Source: Progne subis subis (taxonomy: Eukaryota; Chordata; Aves; Passeriformes; Hirundinidae). From it: DNA of 64,000 bases. Of this stretch, positions 37,370 to 49,500 are shown piece after piece (position 1 is the first letter of the stretch; every line of letters begins with the position of its first letter). The notes beneath the pieces are model-generated. The model was not told the origin of the DNA. It did not search any database and saw only the letters and a program-made list of their open reading frames with translations. Where the stretch lies: NCBI GenBank assembly GCA_022316685.1, contig JAKJHU010000030.1, positions 18,932,893 to 18,996,892 on the forward strand, given 5' to 3'. The translations under genes and the position numbers were made by a program.

Positions 37370-37543
37370 TCATCTGCCCTTGAAAAATTTAATTTTTTCA
37401 ATGGAGGCAAGAGTCAAAGTTATATTGAACTCAAAATCCCCATCATGGACGCCTGTCTTCCGGAAAGCTCCACCTGAAGTGTTGTTTTCCCAGTAATGAT
37501 GCCAGTGTCCTCTGCTGTCAGCTCCAAAGCCGTACACATTCAC
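37370..37543 (-). CDS. ST3GAL1: ST3GAL1 coding exon 6 (residues 286-342 and stop; motifs III and VS)
   Basis: 174 coding nt, acceptor CATCCTAG|GTGAAT, ending at TGA 37372-37370. It encodes [14 protein letters not shown], then HHYWE (motif III, H300-E304), [13 protein letters not shown] (motif VS, with H318 as the expected catalytic base and E323), and the C-terminal tail ending IKFFKGR. There are two sequons, N306 (NTS) and N325 (NIT). In mammalian ST3Gal-I the equivalents of H301 and H318 are the functionally important histidines; that role is assigned here by homology. Confidence 0.96.
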   Translation of the reverse strand: MNVYGFGADSRGHWHHYWENNTSGGAFRKTGVHDGDFEFNITLTLASIEKIKFFKGR

Positions 37544-40500
37544 CTAGGATGGAAGGGAGAACTGTTATGGACTGGAAAGCAATTGGTCTTCATCTGAAAT
37601 GCTGAGGAAAATCTTTATTCTTAGTGTATTTACAGGAACAACACTGAGGTCCTCAGTGGCGTCCCGAGCTCTTCTGCTGCATGACATGACCACAGAGAAC
37701 AGTCTAAGGCATGTGACATCCTAAGCTATGCTGAGACACGCCAGACCTGAACTCAGAGGGAAAAGGAAATTTGTATCCATAAATTCTTGTTTAGCAATAG
37801 GAGAATTCCTATCCCTTAAGTGTGACTGACCTCAGGAGATCCGTGGCTTGGGATGGATATCTCTTCTTTAGTGAATTAAGCCACAAAGAGTGGAAAAAAA
37901 ATTGGTTTAGTCCTGGTCTTCCAGATAATGACCCATAGTGACCACATTTATATGCTTGATTGTATGATATTGCAGTTACCTTTTGTTCTTTGCATGTGTA
38001 CCCACCAACAGCCTCTCCTCTCCCAAAGCTATGCCTGTCTCCTCTGATGGTAACAGACCAAACACCATGAGTGATTTACTTAAACTCAGAGTGGTGATAT
38101 GTCTGATGGGATTTGAGTGGGTCATAGCCCAAAAGCAGCTCCCCAAACCAACCACACCCAGGCCCATTCAAATATGAACTACTTTTAAGTTGGTTTTGGT
38201 AACATCAGAGCCCTGTTCATTGCCTGCTTAGCAGAAAACAGGCTCCACCCAACCTGCTGTGACTATGATGGAGTTTCTTCCAGTATCATTAGGGAGTATT
38301 TCCATCACCTCTCCAAGCAGAACAGGCCTGGGTGACCAAAACTCCCATCAGCAGATGCGTGTCCAGAACAGGATTTTGTCAGCAAAGTGGTTTTTATCCC
38401 CCATGATGACAAGCCCATGCTTGCAGGATTTTGTAGAGCTGACCTGGCCTTACACTAACTAGCTGAGTCTCCAGTCACCTTGGAGCACCTCACATCTCTC
38501 ACACCAGGGAATTTCCCCAAGTAACTGCTGGAGCAAAGGCGTTTTCTATAACCTACAGTATAAATCTGCAAGCCTGAGTTTGAAAATACGAGACAAAACA
38601 TAAACTTTCACTAGCAAGATGGGCACAGATACCATTCACGTTTAGATGTCTTTTGATACCAGCTGGAATCTCTGCTTATGTTTAATTATATTCTCCTGGA
38701 GTGCATTGTAAACCCTACCATTTGCTGACATCAAAAAAATCCATCAGTGTCACTTGAGCATGTCTGCATGTTTCTGAGGAGTCTGCATATGTTTGAAGAG
38801 GTAAATAGCGGGGTGGGTGGGGAGGAAGAAACGGAGGCTGAGTGAGTGGCCAGGGATTGTTCCTGGCTCTTGTGTGAAATATCCTGATTTTTCATCTATA
38901 TATCCAAACACTGACAGACTTTACCTCATCGCATACATGGAGAGCAAACATCAAAGACAGAAGGCCTGTGGAGGGGTATCTCCCATGATGCTCGAGCCAG
39001 TTTTCATAAACATATTTCATAAAAGCTGGATTATAAACCAGGATCTAGGCAAAATTGGATAGAAAGACTCAATTAGTAAAATACCCTGGGAAAAATACAA
39101 TGGTAGCACATGGTTCCTAAAGGACAGTGGGGAAGGGGACAGGGTAAGAAAGGAATAATAGTTATTACTTGAAGGGAGGTGAAAGGCAAAAAATAAGTCC
39201 CATATTAAGTGCATTCAGGAATATTTCCCATGTGCAATTACACATCAATAGCTCTTCCTTGGTATTGATATCCCTCCTGCTTGCAGTAATGTAAATCCTG
39301 GAGATTCCTACTGAAACCAATGGGTATGAAAATGCCCAGGTGAAATGGAAATTAGATATTAGCCATTCAACTCGCCCTGCAGGACCCTGCAGGTGAACTC
39401 TGGGGAGCTGGAGTCCTGAACAAGGCAAGCATGAGCCATGACATGTTTCACAGAACCATATATTAATTTAGGTTGGAAAAGACCCCTATGATTGGCAGTC
39501 CAACTATAATTGGAGTGGGAACATCAGAGCAACTGCCTCTTCTGCACAACGTGCCAGCCATGTCTTAGTATCTCTATAGGTAGAGATCCAAGGAAACCAA
39601 GGGCCAAATGTAATCTGTCAGGAAGCCTATCAGGTCCTGTATGCTTCTTTTATCCTGTTTTTCAAACATGCCATTTTTCTATGCTGTATGTTTTTTTCTT
39701 ACAAGACGTAAAATGCATTTGTTTATCTCAAAGAGGTCATCTCACAGAGACAGAGCACTTAAGATAAGACCTGAGAGTACAGTAAATCCAAGGACTGGAA
39801 GGATCCCTTGGTTTCAACCCCCTCCCCTGAGTGAGGCAAACAGAGGCTTTTCCCTCCACGCTGTGTTTGTAATTAGAGTGACAGCATTTCAGTGTTATCT
39901 GGTTAGCTGCAAGGCTTTTCCTTTTACAAAGTCAGAGGTTAATTGCTGATATTGCATGTGTGTGTAATCTCTTCTCACAGGGTGTTTTGCGTTGCACAGT
40001 GTGGGAAGAAACACAGGCTTCTCCTCTCATGCCCAGGAAACTGCTGCATGTCACCGTACCCTGGGCTGCTGCCACTCAGCTGTGATGTGAGTTCAACAAC
40101 CTGCCCTGGTGTTTCTCACAGGAGGTTGCAGAGGTTATCATGCACCTCACAACAGGTAAGGATGAGCTAAGGGATTATTTAATGCACCCTAGAATTCCAT
40201 GGTTTGAAGCAAAGGAAAATAAACTAACACTAGTTCTTGGTCTCACCTGAAGGCTTTGGCAAAACCTGCCCTCTTACAGGTGAGTGCTTTAATTTGTAAT
40301 TTTAATGTTCTGGAGCTAATTTCATACTTTAACAGCCCTTGATAGACTAGGCATCTCTAGTTCTTTGGAAAATCAGTCTCTCCAAAGGCCAAGAGAATAA
40401 GACCTTTATTTTTCTGGAAGCTCCATAGAAGAGGTACTTCCTCTCCCACACAGCCTGCCTTGGTTATATCCTCAAACCATGCAACTACAACATCAGAAAT

Positions 40501-43500
40501 CTTTGCACAGTGTCTAAAGTTCCTACATGGGAATTAGCATCCTGCCCCATGGCAAATCCTGCCTCCAGCCTGTCCCTGTCTGTGCTCTCATGCAAACTGT
40601 GCTAGAACACTTCCTGAGAGACCTGTGATACACCTGGAGCAAAACCTTCCTGGACTTGGCCTGAGCTCAGCCTCCAAGCTTGTTTAATTGGGTACAGGTA
40701 ATTACTGCAGCTGTGGGCTAAGAGCCTGCCACCAGGAATTCTCCACTGACTTGGAAACACACAGCTTTATTGTTCAGAGTTCACTTAGCTCCTTATTACA
40801 AGGAACTGACCTGGGAGTGTGAAACATCCTTGGGGTTCAAATATTAAAATTATTTAAGAAAACCACAGAAGTCTCTCCTCAGTATCATTACATGCAAATG
40901 ACTGCAATGGGCAGGAACAGGGCAGTTACTGTGGAGGACAATGCTGCACTTCTAATGTCCCTGAGCTGCACCAGAGGAAGTCATGCAACCTTCAGAACAG
41001 TGTTCATGCAATGGCATAGCCACAAAAGCAATTTCTTTCCAACCACAGTTATTTAGTGGTTGATCTATGGCCTAAATGACACACAGGAGCCAAATCTTTA
41101 GCTTAGCTGAGTCTTGTAAAGTGTCTGTATTTTGGCTGCAACTTTTTATGAATGTCAAGGGCTTGCTTGGATCCTTGCAGACTCCCAAAGAGGCAAAAGA
41201 CCTACAAATAAATTAAAATAACACATCCACAAACCAGAATTGCTCACCTTTTCTTTTTTGACTTTGATTTTCCTAGGCACTGGAACATATGTGCTGTTAA
41301 AAAAAAAAAAAAGAAAGCACCATGATAAAGAAAAGCCCAACTTATTAGTATTTCCATGCAATTCCAAAGGAAGAGTATTCTTAACATACAGTAATAAATT
41401 AAAATTATTTGAAAGTAGTAAATTCAAGAAGTTGTTGTAAAATGAGGCTGCAATTAAGTAACACAGCAGGAAAAGAATTGAGCTGTCACTGAAGCAATTT
41501 TATGGGAAACTATTACATTCTTAAATATTCAAGTTAATTATTGACAGTAGGACACCAAATATTTAGTTGAGAATTCACTATAGAGTCAATACTATGTGGA
41601 GCTCGAGACTTCTAATTTTTGGATCATTATTGTTGCAGTCTTTGCTCTCGGATGATGGCAAAGACTTTCCGTTTAATTTCATGGCAGAAAAACCTTCTCC
41701 CACCAGGGGGAGACTTTTCCTCTCCTAATAATACTCGGAGCTCCCACATGATTTTCAGGAGTCCGTGGCAGCGGAGTCCGCCAGTTCTGTGGTTTTATGA
41801 AACTCGGGCATTCCCAGTACACAGCTCCTCAAAGAAAGCTATTTCCCTCCTCCCCATGGTGATGCTGAAGGCTTACAGCATAAAATTTCCAAGTTACACC
41901 TTATGACTGGGTTGAAATCACGAGTCATGTCCTGGAAATGAAAAAAACCTTTTATTTCCCATGTCTCATGCACAGTGTGTGCTGCCATTGTACAGCTCAT
42001 CACGAGTGCTGTAAGAAAAAATCATTCTGAGTTTGTTTAAAGTGAAAAAAAAAATAGGGTTAGCTGGCCTTGTAATTGGAGTATATCCCAAAATATATCC
42101 TGCATACTTTTTAGATGGGTTGTGGTAAATCACCAAAGCCTTCCACCATTTTCAGTTGAAATGTTTTCACTTAGGTTTTGGTGACAAGGTTCCTGTCATT
42201 AAGGTTTTATTTTCTTTGAACCATGGAACATCATCGCTTTTAAAACTCAGTCTAAATCTTCCCAAACCAGTGGTGACCTGGCAATGTTCTCCTGACCTGC
42301 AGCCCATGCTCTGGGCTGGAGGCAGCGAGACAGGTTTTGGGTGGTTCCAATGCCCCTAAGAAGTGATGCTGTTGGGGAAAGGGACACAGACTTCTCAACC
42401 TGGTCTCAGCAAATGTGCAGCTGCAGCCCATGCCTGACCATGATCAGTAAATCAGTAAACATAGTCTTGGTGATCCCATGCCTTTTTTGTGCCCATGAAG
42501 ACAAAAAGGCCTTTGCTGGTAGAATCTCTTTAATATCATGTAAATAAACAGTTAATATTTTGTAAAAAGCTGATGTGGAAGAAACAAGAGGGCTCTGTTT
42601 CATGTATAGATACAGTAGAAGACCAAAGAGATGAGAATGCAGTGTTCATGACAGTATTTGTGGACATCTCTGACCTAATCAGGAGACTGCTGTAACTCTT
42701 GTCAGGTAACATTAGTCATTTTAACCAAGGGCTACTCCATTGTTTCAGGAGAAATACCCAAATCCTGCTGTCACGCAGCTGCAGAATTTCATAAAATGAT
42801 ACAGAAATTATTGGCACACCGATTAAGACCTCTGCTCTTACGATCCCATAAAACCTGGCCTGCAGGGCAGCCGGGGAATGAGTGATCCAGGAGGTACCAC
42901 ATGGGAGTGGGACAGTGATACCTGTGATGAAGGCAACTACAGGCAGTGCAACATATCACCCAGGAAACATCTTCCGTGAGCCACTTTTCAGGGCTCTAGT
43001 GAACTCTGTCATTGTCCCTGGCCACCTTGTACAAAACATTAATGAGCCTTTGACCCAAGATAGGTAACATTTTAAGGAATACAATAAATGTCTTTGACAA
43101 ACTAAGTGGAGTTTTTTCACCGTATAGGTTCCTAAAAGACTTGCAAGTGAAGGCAGCCAGGGTAAATATATAGGCTGATGAGGGCCTGAAATTTTCCTAT
43201 CCCAAAAAAAGCATTTCTTAGTCTTTTCTGGAACAATGCTTAGTCTTAGAGACACGACTTTAGATGGAAATACATCAGTCAAATGGGACTGAGAATGTCT
43301 GAGAGAATCACTCTGTTATTAATTGAAGCTAATATTAAGGCAATCTGAAGTTTGGCTTTTGTTTTGAATCACAAAAATTGCAAGAGTTATAATACTAAGA
43401 GAAGAATATCTGTAACTCAGGTTCTGAGTTTTTGGAAATTCTTTTATTTGGCTGAAACATAGAAACTTAAACACTGTGGAAAAGTCTAACCAATACAAGA

Positions 43501-46500
43501 TGCTTATCTTTTTTAGATATGAGTACGCTTGGGTTTTTGTTAGCCTAAACTCAGCTGACACTATGGAACATAGCCTGTGCACATGGAACAATGCCCAAAT
43601 AGAACGGGGTAAGGAGATAAGTAATTCTTCCTTTCTAAAATACTGACTTTCAAATGTGTTTTATTTTTATTTCATGCTTTCTTCCCTTTAAAAATGCACA
43701 CTCAACAATTTCCTTATACCCATTATCTAACACCGTGTGTTTAATGCATGCTCGTAGGTTAATTCTACAAGGCTAAAACTATACAAGGCTAAAATTATGC
43801 TACATACATTGCTATGATTTGTATGCTTATGATTTTCTGCTTTTATTATTCCAGCTTATTAATTATGCAATTTCCCTGTTTTGAGTATGGCAAATATCTT
43901 AAAATAGTGGCATTTCTTTCATGTGGTTAAATACACACTAATTTATACCAGATGCTTACCAAGCCCATGTATACAATCTAATTATAAATATATAATATAG
44001 CCTGTAATTTATTAAGCAAGGTGTTCTCCCTTTCATGTGGTGTGACTGCATTGTGGTCTATCTTCCTAATAGACTAAGGGCTCGCTTGCAATTAGTGCAG
44101 GGCTCAGAGTTCAGGAAGTACCAAGAGCTGGTCCCTGGGGCAGGGACAGGCAGTAGACCTGCCTGCAAAATGTGTGTCCATGTAAATTATAGAACAACAG
44201 AATAATTAATTTGGAAAGACCTCTGAGATCATTGAGTCCAACAATTAACCTGTCGCTGCCAAGTCATCACAAAAACCATGTCCCTAAGTGCCACATTTAT
44301 ATACATTTTTTAAATCCCTTCAGGGATGGTGACACCCTCACTCCCATGGACAGCCTGTTACAGTGCTGGACAACTCTTTTGATGAAGAATTTGTTTTTGC
44401 TATTCAATCTAAACCTCCCCTGGTGAAACTTGAGGCATTTCCTCTTTTCCTGTCTCTTGTTACTTGAGAGAAGAGACCAATCCCCACCTGGCTACAGCCT
44501 CTTTTCAGGAGTTGTAGAGACTGGTAAGGTCCCTCCTGAGCCTCCTTTTCTCCAGGCTGAACATCCCCAGCTCCCTCAGCTGCTCCTCATCAGATTTGTG
44601 CTGCAGACCCTTCCCCAGTTCCACGACCCTTCTCTGGACAAGGTTCAGCACCTCAATGACTTTCTTGTAGTGAGTGGTACACTTTTCTAAGTGTATTAAT
44701 TTTTCCAAATTATGAAGGTGTCTTGAAGGTGGATTTTTTTCAAGCCAGTTTATGACTATATGCAGTAAATGCTGCTGATAAAAAAGGTAAAAGGAAGCTA
44801 ACACAGATTTGTACAAGTTAAGGGAATCTTAATAAGAAATGAAAATAATCTAACATGTCTCTATGAAGAGAGAAAAGAAAATGAAGAGAAGAAATAAAAC
44901 TTTCTTTGCTTTTCCATCAAAGTGTTTTACTTAAAATTGCAAAGTGTGTCTTATGCCCAGTCAACAGACTCAAGACACACTTTTCCAAGTTTAAATCTTC
45001 TGAGACTTTGAAACTGGGAAAAAAGTTGAAATGTCTTGAAATATTTCTCCCCAGAGTAAAGCAATCTGATCTGCTCTTGCTGTCTATGTGTAGTAGAGTG
45101 TCACCGAGCAACCCCACAAGGCTGTGGTTTCACATTCAGCAGATAACCTCACACACAGTACAAATGTCACCTCTTTCATTCTCTGGATTAGGAAAAGCCA
45201 GCTTACAGGAAGGAAGAGAGTTTGCTAGCAGGCTTCCAGAAGAAACATGCATTTTGATCACATTTCTAAATCTGGGGCTGCCACAAATGTATCTAGCAGG
45301 AGACTGTAGGAGAAGGGAATACAGGTGACCTTGCCCCTGGTAAGTAAAAGCTTAACTACCCAATTCAGCCTCACCCCCAATGAGTCACAGCTATAAAGAT
45401 AATAAAGATAAGTGTGATGAAAGGGAGTAGTCTTGCTGTTGAGTGGAAGATCATCTTGAATGGGGGATCATGAAGAAGAAGGATGCTAAGGAAGGAGAAT
45501 CACGGCTGTGATGTCACTCTGGGTCTACAGTTAGAGCCTGTTGTTGGAACCTGCAGCCACAGTCTAGCCCGGTAAAAGCCTGCATTCAGTGTCAGTAAAC
45601 TGATACCTGCAGTCATAGTTTAATGGGAAATAACCAGTAGCCAGAGGCTGCAAGCGAAACCTACAGCAGGAGCCAGAGTCAGCAAATAATTGGAATCAGG
45701 ATGGCTGAGCTGTAAAGAGGAACAAACCAGGACCCTTTCCATGATGTGATAAACAAGAAGTCTGTGTCTTGGCTCATTTCTACCCTCTAACAAGAGGGCT
45801 GCTGCAACAGGAGACAACCTCTACTCCTCTGAGACTGCTTGGGATGCAAAGAACTTAATCTTTGCCTCAACAACTGCATCATAACATTAAGCTTTTCCTA
45901 TAAATCAAGTATTTAGGGCTGAACTCTGATTTGAGAGGTCTGTAAAGCACCCTAGGCCTTATCAGAAGAAGGGATTTTCCCCATGTAAGCTATCATCTCT
46001 TACATCAACATGAGTATGGCACTCCCACCCCTTGTGCCTGTCCTTACTCACAAGTTGATGGTGCCTGTGGTGAGAGCGGTGACAACCCAGCGCAGGTCCA
46101 GGGTTTTGAAGGGGATGAGGATCATGCTCACATTTGCTGCCAGCTCTTTGTAGCTCTCAGGATAAACAAAGTGGTGAGTGGTCTTGCTCCCGACATCTGA
46201 TTCATAGCCAGCAGTGGGGGCACGGTTCATTCTGCAGCCCGAAAATAAGAATTGAGAGGAAAGTGGAATTAGGTAAGTACAAGTACATGTAAATTTTCAC
46301 CAAGCCATTTGCTTGAAGGTGCAGGAACATGCTCCCATGGCTAAGGGGAGTGCTATATGCAGGGTCTTCAGACAGCCCTGACAGAGTGTAGGGGAACTCA
46401 GGCAAGCTGGAATGATCATAACCCATGTGGTTGAACAGTAAATGAAAGCTCAGCTTTAGTGCGGCATTCCTTGGACTGAACAGGAGTGTCTACCAAGCAG

Positions 46501-49500
46501 GTGTATCTCTGAGCACACCCCTGTGTTCTCTTTACAGTCATCAAAAGAGTGGTGAATCTGTGAGGACACATCTCCCTTCATCCTAAAGCTGCACCCTCCA
46601 ACTGGTGAGAAAAACATTGTCCTGAAGTACATCAGCTTGACTTCCTGCAGTTCCATTTCCTGCTTATGCAGGTGTATTTCAATGTCTAGGGTCAAGGTAA
46701 TGAACTATGCTATGTGTGACAAGAAACAGCAAATATTCCTTATGGTTCTCCCACATAAAGACACCAAAGTCAGTGCCAAATAGACACAGACAGCGACAAA
46801 AACAGGACCTGCTGCTGCCCCTTCTCTTACTCGAACCTTACTTTGTAGTATGTACTCCAGCATCCACAGTTACTCAGGGTCCCTGCACACACATGGGGTG
46901 CCTTAGTTAATGCTGGGATCAGCGCCTGGAGACCTGCCCAAGGCCTCCAGGGCTCAGTTAACACATGTTGACTAACAGGGCTACCCTGCCTTGTGCTGGA
47001 TGTATCACAGATTGACAGAATCAGAGGATATTCTGAGTTGGACGAGATCCACAAGGGTCATCGCGTCCAACTCTTAAGTGAGTGGCCCATACAGGGAACA
47101 GAGAGGGGATTTCTGAACTCAGGACTACATAAATGCCTTTCTGCTTGTGTTCACTTCTGAAAGGCAAGGTGAGGGCACACCAGCAATTCTCTCCCTGATG
47201 CTTGAGCTCCTCAGTGGCAGAGATTTGCATATTTCTGTGGTGCAGCACAGTGCACATTAGAAATCCCTGAAGCAACTTGCATGAATCCATGGTGCTGTGA
47301 AAAACCATGGAGAAACCTCTCAGTTGTCTCTGAGTAAAATGTGGGTTTTTTCCTGCAATAACATTAGCTCAGCTCCTGGCAGAAGCACAGGGAGGACAAG
47401 GAAGAATGTATCTGAAGAGGTAATGAGGAGCATCATACATTGCCAGACAACATGCTGCCGTGGTTAATGATAACAGGAGAGGCAAAATCTGTTTATCAAG
47501 TCTATGCCAGGCTGTGCTATTGCAGTTCCCCCTCACTTAAGTTTCTTCTAACTCCCTTCAAGGGAGTTATTAGTGTAGTTAGAATATCCTGCCAGCCTTG
47601 TGGATTTCTTATTGAGTTCCCCGTTATCATCTTTCCTGTCACACCATACTGTGTAGAAATACTGGAAAAGCACAGGGCTTCCTGTGTTTTACCTTGAGAT
47701 TAGTCAGTCAAAGGTATAAAATATGGGTGTTTCTTTCTATCAAGACAAAGACAAGGGTCACATGTTGGTCATCTTACAATCTGCCCTTGGGACTATGTAC
47801 TTTTCTTACCACCTGTGGTGGGGCTGGTGGTGCCACATGGCAGAAGGCAGCGTTCACACCCAGTCTCAGCAGGAAGGACCAAGCAGGAACTTCCTTCTGT
47901 CATGAAAAGTACATAGCTGGACAAATAAAATGGGCTGGAACACATTGTTTGGAAGGAAAGGTGTCCCCTGAGACTCCTTGGCTCTTCCCTGCACTTGGCT
48001 GTATTGCCAGAGCATGTGGAAGTGAATCTCAGGTCACCAGAGATTTTGTTTGACACACAGAGGGGTCACCTTCTCTGCACAAATTCCCACGGTGAATCCT
48101 AAAACCTTGTACAATCCTTTCAGATCTGGCTTAAGATTGTTGAAATATAAATTCTGAGACTGAAAGGTTCACTAAGTGACAGAGTTTTGCCCTTTCCAGG
48201 GATGGCAGGCTATGGGATGGGCAAGGCCTCAGAACAGAAACATCCACCTGGCTGTGTTACTCTTTAGTTATTACTACCAGCTTTTGAGTCTAGCAAAATC
48301 TTTTCTGCATGAGTCTGGAAACGTAGAACAGGCAATAAAAGAAAGTCCACACAGGAACAGGGCTGTACCCATAAGGAAGGACAGAGTTAAGCATAAAAGC
48401 ACCACAGCTTCCCACATTTGCAGCTGCCCCACATTTACAATCTGTAGGAATAATGTTGGGAACTCTCCCTTTCCCTTCATGGATCTGAAGGCCAGGTTGA
48501 TGCCTCTGCCTTTGGAAAGGTAGTTTTGGCAGGGAGCAAGACATGAAACTGAAGGAAGCAACTCCTGATATGACTTGTGAAGATCTAGATGTCTCCTGAA
48601 GACTCTATGCTGTTTTCAATCCACATCAGAAGCCAAGGTGCCTTAACAGTTCAGTATTGATCTTCTGTTAATTTATTCTTGACTTCCCTTAACAGCTTCC
48701 TCCTAAAGCTTTTGTTGCTTCTGAGAGAATAATCCCACATGAGGCATTTCAAGAGCAGTCCCTCCCTTCCTGCCCTTTATTGCTCTCCAAATTGTACTGT
48801 GCTGGCAGCTGCGGTGCGAAAGGCAGCTGACACGTTGGAGATGAACTTAATCCAGATATTTTGGCTGCCCTCTGGATGATAAGCTCTGCTTATCTAGTTC
48901 CTGTTTGCCAGCCAGTGGACCACAGTTAGCCAATCTTGTTGCCTCAAAAGGGAGAGGAAATGACATCCTTTACAAGTCACCTGCAGCCAAACAGGTGACT
49001 TCTGTCCACTGAAAAGTGTCTTTGGCTTCCCCACCTTACCACTGCTTAAGGGTTCCAACAATGAACTAATGAAAGAAAGTCAAATCTAATACAGTCAGTT
49101 GAAAGTCTAGAAGATCACTAGTGAGCACTGGCTGCAGAAATAACTTTTATTCACAAGTGCAAATCTTTTTTCTCCTATATTTTTTAACACAGGCAGTTAT
49201 AGATTGTGCAGAACAAGCTACAGTATCAATATCTATTAATGTTTTTTTGTCCAAGCTAAAACATCATGGAGGTCATATCTCCAACACACACACAGTTTAT
49301 GCCCCTGAAGCTTAGACTTGACTTAAGTACCAGGTTTCACTAGACAGAACCTGAAATCTTGTTTACTCACTTGTCCCCGCCAAATACCAGTGAATTTTAG
49401 ACAACAAAGGCATCTGTAGCTGAGGTGGCTTCCACTCACCTGAGCACGAACTCATGGGAGTCGATATCCTGGCCGTACTGAGACTGCCGGAGGTTGCCGG

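Larger units (their letters stand above)
41294..46051 (-). other. ST3GAL1: ST3GAL1 intron 3 (4758 bp, phase 2)
   Basis: Donor GTGAGT (46051 downward); acceptor is a 14-T tract followed by AACAG (41294). It holds a CR1 copy (44187-44680), an AT-rich possibly regulatory stretch (43690-44110) and a degenerate internal repeat around 45545-45690. Confidence 0.9.
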
